The notes: generated by a model from the letters alone, not told the origin. DNA of 64,000 nucleotides from an uncultured Porphyromonadaceae bacterium (GCA_902495075.1 CABUVO010000022.1:1-64000); one strand, 5' to 3'. Positions 43,209 to 53,577 are shown, counted from the first letter of the stretch. Numbers and translations are program-made.

Positions 43209-44179
43209 AATGCTTTATAACTCTGATTTTACTTTTTATTAGTCAACTATCATATTGTTACAATCCTGCCGCAGTGCAAGCTTATATTGCACAGCATAAG
43301 GAGACAGCACTTAAAAATGAGAGGGAATATGGTATACCGGCTCCTATCATACTTGCACAAGGCATATTGGAATCCGGGGCAGGGACAAGTAGACTGACTA
43401 TTTCTTCAAATAACCATTTTGGAATTAAGGCAGGCTCAAAATGGAAAGGAAGAGTACATCTGGCATGGGATGATGAGACACAAAAAAGCAGGTTTAGATG
43501 TTATTCTTCAGCCGCCGAATCTTATCAAGACCATGCGCGATTGCTTACCACAAATTCATGTTATCGCCCTTTATTTAAAATAAACATATATGATTATCGC
43601 GGATGGGCTCATGGGTTGAAGAAAGCAGGTTATGCAACCGCACCAAGATATGCGCAGGCTCTTATTGGCATCATTGACCAATATAAGCTATATGAGATAA
43701 ATGGCGGAGCAAAATTAAGACCCGGCAAGACTGTGATAATTACGAGCTATAAAACGGTAGAAAGCCCCGTATTTGAAGAAGATTGTATTCTTTATGAAGA
43801 TGAGGAATCTGAGGAACAAATAATGATTGCTGAAGCAGCCGCTCGATATGCCGTGCTAATCAATGATATTCATTGCACGGTTTTACAACCCGGTGAGACT
43901 CTTGCCTCAATTTCACGAAAATACGATATTTCTCCTGTTCAGTTACTAAAATTTAACGAACTCGGTTCTGAGTATCAAGTGAAGGAAGGTGATATTGTAT
44001 TCCTTGATAAGAAAAAGAAAAAATACGATGGTTCACAGGATGTATATATTGCCAAACCCGGAGAGACACTTTACGACGTTTCTCAGGAATTCGGCATACA
44101 ATTACATCAACTTGCCAGGCTCAACAATATGAATGACTACGTTCGGCTTCAAGAAGGTACTCGGATTATATTAAAATAA
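43205..44179 (+). CDS. Glucosaminidase with two LysM domains
   Basis: A 324-residue exported protein (signal MKCFITLILLFISQLSYC). The FlgJ/glucosaminidase domain is clear: IPAPIILAQGILESGAGTSR with catalytic Glu56, NNHFGIKAGS, and a GYATAPRYAQALIGIIDQY end. Two LysM modules (about 222-265 and 277-322; HCTVLQPGETLASISRKYDI, VYIAKPGETLYDVSQEFG) bind peptidoglycan. It cuts the glycan backbone in the periplasm, perhaps to let the T6SS apparatus through the wall; an effector role is possible but a Sec signal argues against it. Confidence 0.87.
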   Translation: MKCFITLILLFISQLSYCYNPAAVQAYIAQHKETALKNEREYGIPAPIILAQGILESGAGTSRLTISSNNHFGIKAGSKWKGRVHLAWDDETQKSRFRCYSSAAESYQDHARLLTTNSCYRPLFKINIYDYRGWAHGLKKAGYATAPRYAQALIGIIDQYKLYEINGGAKLRPGKTVIITSYKTVESPVFEEDCILYEDEESEEQIMIAEAAARYAVLINDIHCTVLQPGETLASISRKYDISPVQLLKFNELGSEYQVKEGDIVFLDKKKKKYDGSQDVYIAKPGETLYDVSQEFGIQLHQLARLNNMNDYVRLQEGTRIILK

Positions 44180-45487
44180 ATGCTTGACATCAACGAAATA
44201 TTTGAAAAAGGATTACCTTTTGACGGACATTACAAGCTTATTGACTTGTTGAGTACCGCCGGAGGATCAGCTGATGTCTGGTTGGCTATAGATTTGAACA
44301 CAGTCGACGAGACATGCGATGAATCAAAGGCTACGAAAGTCGTTATCAAGATTTATCGTCCTAAAAACATGATTGACATAGAAGGAGAATACCAATTCAG
44401 AAAAGAATTTAAAAAGGTCTTCGGCTGTCATCATGAAAATATAATTCAGCCGACCTATTTCTCGATATTTAAAGATTCCCCTTATCTTGTTTTGCCGTAT
44501 TGTCCGTCCGGGTCCTCTGAACTCTTGATAGGTCAATTGACAACAAAAAATGATATTTGGAAATATATTTTTGAAGTTTCATCCGGATTGGCATATCTTC
44601 ATGAACATACCCCCCAGATTATTCATCAGGACATAAAACCGGCCAATGTCTTAATCGATGATAATGGTAATTATGCTATCACTGACTTCGGTATCAGTGC
44701 TGAAATGGGAGGCGCGGATATAGAATCCGAAGATGAGACCGGAGGAACATTCGCATATATGGCTCCGGAACGATTCATCGAAGGTACGCCTCCTATGCCC
44801 GAAAGCGATATTTGGGCTTTGGGCGCAACTCTGTATGAATTATTGACCGGTGATGCACCTTATGGGAATAATGGCGGAAGTAAACAGAAAAAAGGAGAAC
44901 ATATACCCCCCATCAGGCAGCGTGTGCCGGAGGCGGTCAAGGAGCTTATCTATTCATGTCTTGCTTATGAGACAAAAGACAGGCCCACTGCCCGCCAAAT
45001 TGTAGACACTGTGTTAAAGAAGAGGTATGCAAGAAGTAAGAAAGCCCTTGGGTTTGTTATAGTATCGATTTTAGTTCTGGCTGTCGGATTGACATTCTAT
45101 TTTACCAGCAAGCACACCACAAATCCCGAAGCTCATCTTAATTCTCTTCTTGTAAGTGCCGACTCAATAGTTCATGAACAAATAAATACCATAGACTCCA
45201 ATAACGGTATCCCTAACGCAGAGAATGTTTCGGAGCTAAAAAAAGCCGTAGTTCTTTATAATAAAGTCCTGAAGGATTCACCGGATTCATTTACAAAGAA
45301 ACAGAGTGCGAATAAAAAAGTCAATACTATAAACGAATTGATTGACATATTTGAAGAATACGATTACACGGTTGGGCTCATAGAAAGTGCAGAAATCACT
45401 GAAATGGAGGATAGCGTAAATAAATACTCCCTTATCAGAGATAATCAAATAATCAGAATAAATAACTTAACTCAACAGCTTAAATGA
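44180..45487 (+). CDS. Transmembrane Ser/Thr protein kinase 1
   Basis: A 435-residue Hanks-type kinase. Seen: a glycine-loop region (LSTAGGSADVWLAID), the ATP-binding Lys57 in VVIKIYRPK, the catalytic loop IIHQDIKPANVLID (Asp151), DFGIS at 169-173 and the APE motif in YMAPERF. The loop has HQD instead of HRD, so it is a non-RD kinase. A transmembrane helix near 288-307 (GFVIVSILVLAVGLTFYFT) places the C-terminal about 125 residues in the periplasm. PpkA-type kinases turn on T6SS by phosphorylating an FHA protein; an equivalent role here is inferred. Overlaps the next gene by 4 bases. Confidence 0.9.
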   Translation: MLDINEIFEKGLPFDGHYKLIDLLSTAGGSADVWLAIDLNTVDETCDESKATKVVIKIYRPKNMIDIEGEYQFRKEFKKVFGCHHENIIQPTYFSIFKDSPYLVLPYCPSGSSELLIGQLTTKNDIWKYIFEVSSGLAYLHEHTPQIIHQDIKPANVLIDDNGNYAITDFGISAEMGGADIESEDETGGTFAYMAPERFIEGTPPMPESDIWALGATLYELLTGDAPYGNNGGSKQKKGEHIPPIRQRVPEAVKELIYSCLAYETKDRPTARQIVDTVLKKRYARSKKALGFVIVSILVLAVGLTFYFTSKHTTNPEAHLNSLLVSADSIVHEQINTIDSNNGIPNAENVSELKKAVVLYNKVLKDSPDSFTKKQSANKKVNTINELIDIFEEYDYTVGLIESAEITEMEDSVNKYSLIRDNQIIRINNLTQQLK

Positions 45488-47436
45488 AACTACGATTTTG
45501 TTTTCTCGCTGTCACGTTATGCCTCATAAGTTTAGGTGGATTTGCGTTGCCGAAAGACAATTATAATACACCACAGTGCACAGAACTTGTAAGGCAGGCA
45601 AACGATGCCTATAAGAAGGGTAAATACAGCGATGCCAAAGTCCTTTATGAAAGGGCTCTTGCAACCGGAGATGGTTATTATGCCAATCTCTGTAAAGAAA
45701 AACTCAGAGCTACTAATGCCCTACTTGCAGGTAATCAACAACGCGGTGTGCGAACTCCGGTTTTTGAGATATCTCAAGATACGGTTAAAATCAGCTATGT
45801 CGGTGGCGACTATCCCATTCACGTTGATGGGACAAACTGGTCTGCATCAAAACCAAATGATGATTGGTGTCGAATTGAGGTAGACAGAAAGAAAGGAATC
45901 GTAAAGATTTATTCTTCACCGAACCAATCGACAAACAGTCGAAATACTTTTGTTACCATCAAGAATGGAAACGGGAAAAAGAAAACAGTAGAAGTTATCA
46001 ATGAAGGGTCACCTGAGATTCTGCGCAGCTCGGCACAAAATCTTGTGTTTACACCTAACGGTGAGACTAATGTCGTCGACATCGATGCCAACACTGACTG
46101 GGATATCGCTGATGTTCCTGGATGGCTACGTGCCATAAAAGGTGCCGGAGATATTCAGTTTACAGCTTCACCCAATGAAGAGAATAAGGACCGTATAGCT
46201 CAGGTGAAGGTCGAGACTCCTTCAAAACAGGAGATAACAATAAACATCATACAGGGTGCGACTCTCGACTCATTGGCATTCTCTAAAAACAATCTCCATT
46301 TTGGACCAGATGGAGGTGATGAATACATTCATGTGCTGACCAATGCAGACGATTGGAGATTTGGAGACTTTCCTCACTGGTGCCAGCTTGAAAGAGTCGA
46401 TGATCACACTATCAAGGTTCATTGCACACCCAACGAACCTGTGGATATGCCCCGTGAGGCCAGTGTCAACGTCACTACCGGTACACAGCACCTCGGTATA
46501 AACGTTTTTCAGGCTCCGAAACCGATAGTACACATTATCCCTACCGACGGTATAGGTGGCCGTAAAATATCTTTTGGTTTTTCTGCCGGTTATTTGTACC
46601 CAATGATTAATGCCAGTTCATCGTCAACTAATACTTATAGCCCAGTAAATTATAATTTGGCTAATAACGATGAGCAGGTAGGGTATTCATCATCAGGTGG
46701 TTTCAGCGTCTCTGCATTTGCAGATATTCGTCTTTACAAAAATCTATATCTTAACGCTGGATTGAATTTTTTATATTACAAATACAAGAATGGAATATCA
46801 GGCGAAATGGTTTGGACTATTCCTCAGACCTCTTCATATTATTTGAAGGGTAAGGCATTGGTAAATTTCAATGAGAATTATAAAGTAGCCACATTGGATG
46901 TCCCGATTCTTGCTTCTTATCGTGTCCCTGTTACTAAAAAGAGTCATTTCCAGCTTAATCTTGGACCCGTTCTAAGTTTTGGTCTGTCATCTAATTTAGA
47001 CTTCTCCGGGAATACAAATTCTGGTCAAATGTATAAGTATAAAATCGTTAATGGCAAAGCAACTAACGAGCGCTATGACAATTCAACATATAGTAGTCAT
47101 TTGAATTATGACGGGAAATTCGATCTCTTCTCTAAGGGAGCCAAATATAGAATGATGACATCCGACGGTGCTAATGGAGATGCATATAATAATTCCTCAT
47201 TCGATGCTGCGCCTTTTAATCGTGTAAATTTTGGACTCCGCGTAGGTACTGGTTACGAATATATGGGGATAAGTTTGAATGTGTCTTATCAGTTCATGGT
47301 GACCAATCAAGCCAATAAAAAATATTGGGATGGTGATAGGTGGACAGTATTCGGGAATGGATCCGAGCTAATGACTGGATACACTCAACGAAATAATTAT
47401 TTGCAAGTAACCATAGGATACACATTTAGATATTGA
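45484..47436 (+). CDS. TPR-BACON-beta-barrel outer-membrane protein
   Basis: A 650-residue exported protein. After the signal peptide (MKLRFCFLAVTLCLISLGGF) come a TPR-like segment (AYKKGKYSDAKVLYERALAT), about three BACON-type beta-sandwich repeats (IKISYVGGDYPIHVDGTNWS; VFTPNGETNVVDIDANTDWD; FGPDGGDEYIHVLTNADDW), and a C-terminal beta-barrel ending YLQVTIGYTFRY with the terminal aromatic expected of outer-membrane proteins. BACON modules bind mucin-type glycans or serve as spacers. It may link the kinase to the cell surface. Confidence 0.75.
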   Translation: MKLRFCFLAVTLCLISLGGFALPKDNYNTPQCTELVRQANDAYKKGKYSDAKVLYERALATGDGYYANLCKEKLRATNALLAGNQQRGVRTPVFEISQDTVKISYVGGDYPIHVDGTNWSASKPNDDWCRIEVDRKKGIVKIYSSPNQSTNSRNTFVTIKNGNGKKKTVEVINEGSPEILRSSAQNLVFTPNGETNVVDIDANTDWDIADVPGWLRAIKGAGDIQFTASPNEENKDRIAQVKVETPSKQEITINIIQGATLDSLAFSKNNLHFGPDGGDEYIHVLTNADDWRFGDFPHWCQLERVDDHTIKVHCTPNEPVDMPREASVNVTTGTQHLGINVFQAPKPIVHIIPTDGIGGRKISFGFSAGYLYPMINASSSSTNTYSPVNYNLANNDEQVGYSSSGGFSVSAFADIRLYKNLYLNAGLNFLYYKYKNGISGEMVWTIPQTSSYYLKGKALVNFNENYKVATLDVPILASYRVPVTKKSHFQLNLGPVLSFGLSSNLDFSGNTNSGQMYKYKIVNGKATNERYDNSTYSSHLNYDGKFDLFSKGAKYRMMTSDGANGDAYNNSSFDAAPFNRVNFGLRVGTGYEYMGISLNVSYQFMVTNQANKKYWDGDRWTVFGNGSELMTGYTQRNNYLQVTIGYTFRY

Positions 47437-47469
47437 AATAACATAATAAATAAATTCAAACAAAAAGAA

Positions 47470-49446
47470 ATGAATAAAAAGAATTTATGCTCATGGGTTT
47501 TGATTCTTGCACTTTCAATCCTTACATTCTCCTGTAAGGATGAAAAGGATGAACCAATAATCCCCCAAGATGTTGCCAAGAGCCTTGTAGGTAAATGGCT
47601 ATTGGCTTCGTCTGATGCTGAAAACTGGATCAGCTATGAGTTCACAGAATCAAGCCGCATAAACGTAGAGCTGACAAAAAGCGGATACTACCATACTGGA
47701 GAAGGCTGGTATTCAGTAAATGAAGAAAAGGCAGCTGTTAGTGGCAGTTACGAAACTGAGCGAAAAGAAACATTCTATATTGATTGGATAGTCGAAAAGA
47801 CTCAAGCGTTCCAAATTGACTTTAATCTCTATGACAACAACACTTATCTTGGCGAATCTTCTGTCTATAGAGTTCTATCTACTGAGAATGCAGAGATTGA
47901 AGCGACTATGACACCTAACTATCGTGCCTTTTGTGGAACAAGTAATGTTTCAAGTTTTAGAGCTCTTGACCCTGCAATTGCCTCCGTAAACGATGCTGGT
48001 GAGATAACTGGCGTTGCAGTAGGCACAACGTTCATCATATTTACAACTCCTAACGGTAAGGCAGCTATAAAAGTAGAAGTTGTTGCGCAAGCAAAGACAT
48101 TTGCTGAACAATTGGTTGGAACATGGGTTTATGATGTGCCGAAAGATAAAACATTGGAACGGTATACGTATGAAGCAAATGGATATATGAGTGCACAGTG
48201 GGCAACTTATGACGGGATTTACAATCTGAATGAGTCTGCGCAGTCAACATATTCTATTAATGATGAAACCGTGACATTCGTCATATCATCTTCAACAGGA
48301 CAAATGAATATGAAGTTGGAGACAGAATCCATCAATGATTTTAATTGGACATACAGGGCATTTGAGAGCAATCATGCCACAGGAAAGTTTACTGTTCAAA
48401 GACTTCTTCAATCTATAATCATGGAGCCGGGGGAAGTTCAGACTCCGGACTATCAGTCTTTAACATCAGGATACGAAATTACGGGATATGAATCTCATAA
48501 TTCGTCAATAGCAACAGTCAATGCTACAACGGGGACAATTACTGCTGTATCTAAGGGGCGAACCTACATAGATGTGCAAACAGCTAAAGGCACTGGTGTG
48601 GTAGAGATAGTTATAGAAGGAGGCGCCATACCGTATGATTTCCAAAACTGCATTAGGAAAGCGCCTTCCAAACTAAAAGACATGCTCGGCACTCCTTATT
48701 ACGAGGATGGTACTACGATTCTCTATAAGAATCTTACCAACACAATTGATATGGTGGGAGCAAGCATTGATTCATTCTCCGGGTTAATCAAGGGAATTAC
48801 AATTACTTATAATTCAAATGTCAAGACCGATGATGTAACATCAATTCTTGATGCCACATTTATTCCCTTTGCAAGTCAAACAACAGCGACTTTCAAAGCA
48901 TACATGGATACTGCTGAACGTGCGGATGCAAGCATAGGTGTAACATGGGATATCCCGACTAAAACGCTTGCATACGTAAATCTGGCTAAGGATCTTTTTA
49001 CTGATTACAGTGTTCTCTTCGGTATGACGAGATCTCAGGTAATTAGCAAGATGGGTAAAGAACCGGATTCTGCGAATGACCAATCGCAGAGTTTCTTCTT
49101 CTTCGACAACAAGGGTATAATGATTGTTAGTGCATATTACACCGATTTTGTTAACAATTATGACAATGTTCGTTCCGTTGTTACTATGTTTGATGATACT
49201 CTGACTGTAGAACAAATTACGAATTATCTAAAGAAAAAATACCCTTATTATCCAGAATATAGTACGGATGATGAATTGGTATTTATTCCTGAAGGTCACG
49301 CCATGGAGATATACTATACTCCGAAAGACAAAATGATAATGTATATCTCTACAGCAACTGCCTCCAAATCACCTGCAAAACGCAGGATAAATGCTGCTGC
49401 GGTTGCAAATCAACTCAAAGCTAAAATGCAAACAGTAAAACCCTAA
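47470..49446 (+). CDS. Lipoprotein with Ig-like (BIG2-type) repeats
   Basis: A 658-residue lipoprotein: hydrophobic start and lipobox LTFSCKDEKDEP. Two similar halves each contain a lipocalin-like/beta-rich segment (SLVGKWLLASSDAENWISYE; QLVGTWVYDVPKDKTLERYT) and a BIG2-like segment (DPAIASVNDAGEITGVAVGT; NSSIATVNATTGTITAVSKG). The C-terminal about 250 residues are separate. It is anchored to a membrane outward of the cytoplasm. The role in the T6SS block is unknown; a hairpin follows it. Confidence 0.7.
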   Translation: MNKKNLCSWVLILALSILTFSCKDEKDEPIIPQDVAKSLVGKWLLASSDAENWISYEFTESSRINVELTKSGYYHTGEGWYSVNEEKAAVSGSYETERKETFYIDWIVEKTQAFQIDFNLYDNNTYLGESSVYRVLSTENAEIEATMTPNYRAFCGTSNVSSFRALDPAIASVNDAGEITGVAVGTTFIIFTTPNGKAAIKVEVVAQAKTFAEQLVGTWVYDVPKDKTLERYTYEANGYMSAQWATYDGIYNLNESAQSTYSINDETVTFVISSSTGQMNMKLETESINDFNWTYRAFESNHATGKFTVQRLLQSIIMEPGEVQTPDYQSLTSGYEITGYESHNSSIATVNATTGTITAVSKGRTYIDVQTAKGTGVVEIVIEGGAIPYDFQNCIRKAPSKLKDMLGTPYYEDGTTILYKNLTNTIDMVGASIDSFSGLIKGITITYNSNVKTDDVTSILDATFIPFASQTTATFKAYMDTAERADASIGVTWDIPTKTLAYVNLAKDLFTDYSVLFGMTRSQVISKMGKEPDSANDQSQSFFFFDNKGIMIVSAYYTDFVNNYDNVRSVVTMFDDTLTVEQITNYLKKKYPYYPEYSTDDELVFIPEGHAMEIYYTPKDKMIMYISTATASKSPAKRRINAAAVANQLKAKMQTVKP

Positions 49447-49452
49447 TACAGA

Positions 49453-49482
49453 CCGGTTGAGGGACATTTGTCCCTCAACCGG
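49453..49482 (+). terminator. Internal terminator before kinase 2
   Basis: CCGGTTGAGGGA and TCCCTCAACCGG form a perfect 12-bp stem around CATTTG, followed by CTTTCTCTATTT. It ends the lipoprotein gene 7 bases after its stop, inside the long same-strand block, and so may act as the second attenuator. Confidence 0.7.
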
Positions 49483-49494
49483 CTTTCTCTATTT

Positions 49495-50979
49495 ATGACA
49501 CAAAACAATGATAAAGTTACCTGTGGCTTATTATTAGACAGTCGTTATAAATTGTTGCGTCCTCTCAGCTCAGATGGTGGCACGGCAGATGTATGGCTCG
49601 CTTTAGATACCAACACCATTGACGAAATGTTTGATGATGTCTGTGATGAACTTACAGGCAATGAAGATTCCGGCATCAAAGTAGCCATAAAAATATACAG
49701 ACCTAAGAACGCACTGGATTTAGGTGAGCAACGGTTTAGAGAGGAATTTAAGATTGTATTTAACTGTCATCACACAAATCTTGTTCAGCCGATTAATTTC
49801 TCTATTTCAGAAGGCATTCCCTATTTGGTTTTACCTTATTGTCAGAACGGTTCGTCCGAGCAACTACAAGGCAAAATCCATGATAAGCATGAATTATGGA
49901 AATACATATCCGATGTTTCTTCCGGATTGGCCTATCTTCATGCTTTTAACCCTACGATCGTACATCATGATATAAAACCCGCCAATATTCTGATAGACGA
50001 TAACCGGAATTATGCCATAACAGATTTTGGCATCAGTTCTCATCGCGGGTTAAACCGGGAAGGATATGACGAGTCTCAAAGCGGAACGATGGCTTATATG
50101 GCTCCGGAACGCTTTCTTGATAATTATGAATCTACTCCCGAGAGCGACATTTGGTCTTTCGGTGCGACATTGTTTGAACTTATCACAGGCAAAGTGCCAT
50201 TTGGTGAAGATGGTGGCGCAAACCAGTTAGAGAATAAATTATCATCCCCTGCAATCTCTCAAGATATACCATCGGATATCAAGAAATTGATTTCCAATTG
50301 TCTTAATTTAGATCCATCAAAACGTCCGACGGCAACATATATTTATAAATCAGCTCAATCGGAACATTATCCGCTAAAATCAAACAAATCATATATTATC
50401 GGAGGAAGTATTATTTTGGCGATTCTAACCGTTTGTATACTCTTTTTGATCCAATCTAAAGAGCAGTCTTCCGACGTGACATTACCACCTCGTTTATCGA
50501 ACGAGGTGGCCTATTTATCGGCAATGAATCTGGTAAACACTAATAATACAGAATCACTTGAAAAGGGATTGTCTATGTTGGATTCATTATCCTCTCTTGG
50601 TTTTGTGCCTGCTTTGTATGAAGAAGCTTATACGTATGGATGGTATCCGGATAGTGCATCATTTACCCGTAAGGATCTATTGGGTATAGAATATTTTACA
50701 GATGAATTCCGTAAAGGATTGCCCAAATCATATAAGGTTAATGGTAAGGCGATTTCCTTTTTGTCAGCAATAGATGAGAAAAGTGATTCTACTTATCCGG
50801 GTTTAAATGCACAGGCTCTTTATAGGCTTGCCGTATATTATATCAATGAGAATGACATATTCAAGCAAGATCCTGATAGAGCTAAGCAATTATTGACCAA
50901 AGCTCTTGAATGGGCCTCAATAAGCGGTGACAAGGATCTGATTCAAAAGATCAGGAAAAACTTAAATAAAATTAGCTAA
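49495..50979 (+). CDS. Transmembrane Ser/Thr protein kinase 2
   Basis: A 494-residue kinase from the ATG at 49495; a TTG start at 49468 would lie inside the terminator. It is a clear paralogue of kinase 1: VAIKIYRPKNALD (Lys), IVHHDIKPANILID (HHD instead of HRD), DFGIS and APERF. A transmembrane helix (IIGGSIILAILTVCILFLIQ) separates it from a periplasmic part of about 170 residues with a Sel1/TPR-like helical repeat (QALYRLAVYYINENDIFKQD). Different outer parts on similar kinases suggest two input signals for one pathway. Confidence 0.9.
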   Translation: MTQNNDKVTCGLLLDSRYKLLRPLSSDGGTADVWLALDTNTIDEMFDDVCDELTGNEDSGIKVAIKIYRPKNALDLGEQRFREEFKIVFNCHHTNLVQPINFSISEGIPYLVLPYCQNGSSEQLQGKIHDKHELWKYISDVSSGLAYLHAFNPTIVHHDIKPANILIDDNRNYAITDFGISSHRGLNREGYDESQSGTMAYMAPERFLDNYESTPESDIWSFGATLFELITGKVPFGEDGGANQLENKLSSPAISQDIPSDIKKLISNCLNLDPSKRPTATYIYKSAQSEHYPLKSNKSYIIGGSIILAILTVCILFLIQSKEQSSDVTLPPRLSNEVAYLSAMNLVNTNNTESLEKGLSMLDSLSSLGFVPALYEEAYTYGWYPDSASFTRKDLLGIEYFTDEFRKGLPKSYKVNGKAISFLSAIDEKSDSTYPGLNAQALYRLAVYYINENDIFKQDPDRAKQLLTKALEWASISGDKDLIQKIRKNLNKIS

Positions 50980-50992
50980 ATCACTTCAATAT

Positions 50993-52762
50993 ATGAAACA
51001 AATAATTATCGCACTAATTGGTCTGGTTTTGGGGACCGGTGCGTTCGCACAGCTCCCCAAATGGGTAATTGAGCCCAATTATGACCACCTGTCAGTCAAG
51101 GTTAACGAGTGTCTTCTGCAAACAGATTCTATAGGAACTTCAGCACTCTGGACATTCGATGGAAAATGTGTCTTTCGGACAGAGCATCAGATTTATCCAT
51201 TCAAGGACGGAGTGGCTGTTATCACAAAGAAGGGAACAAATGAACTTGTTGGTGTTGTAGATACATATGGCAGATTTACTTCTTTCCCGAAAGTGCAGGT
51301 AGCTTTTGATCATCCATACTTTGAGAATGGTTTTCTTATTTGTCAAGAGGCAGTAGGTTATTCTTATTATACGAAAGATGGAACCAAAGCGAAATTCGCT
51401 ACTGCGTTGCGTAGTTACCCATTCCATAGCGGATATGCGCCGTTCTTTGCCTATGAACAAATGGAAAAGAAAAAAGATCCATATTACGGATACTATCGAT
51501 CGGATGGTGAAAATATGAATTATAGATTTATTGAAAAGGGAGTTGAAAAGGAATTTGATCCAAAAACCATAAGTTTTCTATCCGGCATAGGAATAAACAA
51601 TAAAGGCATCGCAGTAATTAGGAACAAATTGTATCTTTTCAATCCGGACACCTCAGTTTTTGAACCATTTCTATATGGAGATGAGGATTCTGAAAAAAAA
51701 CGTCAGCTTAATCTCGCAGGGGATTATGAAAAGTATTTTCTAAACCTTCCGGATGACTCTATTCGAATTACTGCCAAATATGGTAAAAATCAAATGGCAG
51801 AACTCGAATTTGACAAAGAGTTAAGACCCATTAAAATTAAGTTTGAAGGTGAAGAGAAAGTGTTAACTCCACCTGCTGTTGAAGAGTATAAATATATTTC
51901 AGACATTAAATCATACAGAGAAGGTTCGAAATATGGAATCGCCACTCTTGGCAAGCCGGTACTTCCGGAACAATTTGACGAGGTCGGGTTATTATGGGGT
52001 AACAAAGGGTTTATCAAGCTTAACGGGAAATGGGGTGTAATTGAAATAATTCCGGGGATAGATTATAATCTCAGATTGAACAAAGGTCAGGATGTCGCAT
52101 TTAGACACCAAACTTTTGAGACTCAAGTACGTTTGGATTTGCCGGCACAGATTTCGTCTAAAAATGCACGAATAGACATACCTGTCTCGAGTGGATGTGT
52201 TATTGACAAAACCTCAAGAGAAACAAGGGATACAGAGAGCGGTAATTTCGTAATCTATAACTGCACTCTGGAAATTCCTGTTTCTCTACCTGACACAATG
52301 ACGAATATTACGTATTCTCCCATTTCTGTATCTTATGATGGAATTTCTTTATTTCAACGACCTATCGACATAAAGGCATGGCATCTGAAATACTACAATG
52401 TCGATCCCATCGAATCGGAAACCTCTATATCAAATGGTGTCGCTTCCTTTACGATCAATATCAATGCTCAAAAGAATGTAGGAGAAAGTGATTATCCATT
52501 CGAAGTTAAGATTGAAGCAGATTCTGTCTCCGTGCAATATGAGAAAATTTCTGAGACACGGTATAAATGTATGGTGTCTAACCTTCAGGAAGGTGATAAC
52601 AATTTGAACATCATCGTTACTGAAAAAGGATGTCCTCCTTCAATTTTCCCATTTGAGGTTTCCTATACGAAACCAGTGCCAAGGAAAAAAACTAAAGAGG
52701 CTGTCGTTGTGCGTAAAAAGTCACCGCAGGTACCCAAACCGGCTAATAGAATTGAACTGTAG
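50993..52762 (+). CDS. Exported WG-repeat-like protein
   Basis: A 589-residue protein with a signal peptide (MKQIIIALIGLVLGTGAFAQ). Repeated motifs such as YPFKDGVAVITKKGTNELVG, VVDTYGRFTSFPKV and GLLWGNKGFIKLNGKWGVIE are WG-repeat-like beta units. The C-terminal 200 residues form beta-sandwich-like strands and a basic/Pro tail (KPVPRKKTKEAVVVRKKSPQ). It is probably periplasmic or surface-attached. It sits 13 bases after kinase 2 and 2 bases before the phosphatase, so it may belong to the signalling set. Confidence 0.7.
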   Translation: MKQIIIALIGLVLGTGAFAQLPKWVIEPNYDHLSVKVNECLLQTDSIGTSALWTFDGKCVFRTEHQIYPFKDGVAVITKKGTNELVGVVDTYGRFTSFPKVQVAFDHPYFENGFLICQEAVGYSYYTKDGTKAKFATALRSYPFHSGYAPFFAYEQMEKKKDPYYGYYRSDGENMNYRFIEKGVEKEFDPKTISFLSGIGINNKGIAVIRNKLYLFNPDTSVFEPFLYGDEDSEKKRQLNLAGDYEKYFLNLPDDSIRITAKYGKNQMAELEFDKELRPIKIKFEGEEKVLTPPAVEEYKYISDIKSYREGSKYGIATLGKPVLPEQFDEVGLLWGNKGFIKLNGKWGVIEIIPGIDYNLRLNKGQDVAFRHQTFETQVRLDLPAQISSKNARIDIPVSSGCVIDKTSRETRDTESGNFVIYNCTLEIPVSLPDTMTNITYSPISVSYDGISLFQRPIDIKAWHLKYYNVDPIESETSISNGVASFTININAQKNVGESDYPFEVKIEADSVSVQYEKISETRYKCMVSNLQEGDNNLNIIVTEKGCPPSIFPFEVSYTKPVPRKKTKEAVVVRKKSPQVPKPANRIEL

Positions 52763-52764
52763 AT

Positions 52765-53550
52765 ATGAAATTTAAAATTAATTCGGTTACTGTAAAGGGG
52801 CGGCTTCACAAAAATAACGAAGACTGTTACGCCTGTAACGATAAATATATTGTCCTTGCTGATGGCATGGGAGGAGAATCGAGTGGTGAGGTGGCTTCTA
52901 AAATAGCAATAGCTTCAATCTCAAATATACTGGATGAATCTTTATCTGATGTTAGCTCTGATAAAGAAATACGGGATTTGTCTTTTGGGGCAATATCATA
53001 TGCAGATAGTGAAATCCAAAAGTACATATCGTCCCATCCGTGTGTCGATGGCATGGGGACTACAGTCGTGCTATTAATATACGTCAATCAGAACCTATAC
53101 GTTTCGTGGTGCGGGGATAGTAGATGTTATTATTATAGTTCCAAAAGAAAACTCCAGTCCCTAACGACGGATCATTCTTATGTTCAGGAATTAATAAATG
53201 AAAATAAAATCTCTGTTGAGGAATCGTATACACATCCTGATAACAACTTGATCACAAGATATGTCGGGGGTGGGAAAGATACTTGTGCTCCAGAGTTTGT
53301 TACTGCGAGACTTGAAGATGACGGCTTAGTTATCGTATGTAGCGATGGATTTTCCGGTTATTGTAAGAATGAAGAGATTGAAAAAGAACTTCAATCTTCG
53401 TCTCATGAGAATCTTCATCAATCGTTGTTAAAACTTGCAATCAGAAACGGCAGTGATGATGATATAACAATTGTTATCTTAACCCCTGAGATGCAAAATG
53501 TTGCAGGTAAGCATTCAATATCGGACTGGTGGAAAAGGTTAACACATTGA
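52765..53550 (+). CDS. PP2C-family Ser/Thr phosphatase
   Basis: A 261-residue cytoplasmic phosphatase with all PPM motifs: HKNNEDCYACNDKYIVLADG with Asp-Gly-Met-Gly-Gly, GMGTTVVLL, WCGDSRCYYY, TTDHSYVQEL, LIVCSDG-type motif (VIVCSDGFSGY) and SDDDITIVIL. It removes phosphate from Ser/Thr using two metal ions. As PppA does in proteobacterial T6SS, it probably opposes the kinases 1 and 2. Last gene of the block; a strong terminator follows. Confidence 0.92.
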   Translation: MKFKINSVTVKGRLHKNNEDCYACNDKYIVLADGMGGESSGEVASKIAIASISNILDESLSDVSSDKEIRDLSFGAISYADSEIQKYISSHPCVDGMGTTVVLLIYVNQNLYVSWCGDSRCYYYSSKRKLQSLTTDHSYVQELINENKISVEESYTHPDNNLITRYVGGGKDTCAPEFVTARLEDDGLVIVCSDGFSGYCKNEEIEKELQSSSHENLHQSLLKLAIRNGSDDDITIVILTPEMQNVAGKHSISDWWKRLTH

Positions 53551-53577
53551 AAACATAGTTTCTATGGAACGATGTCT

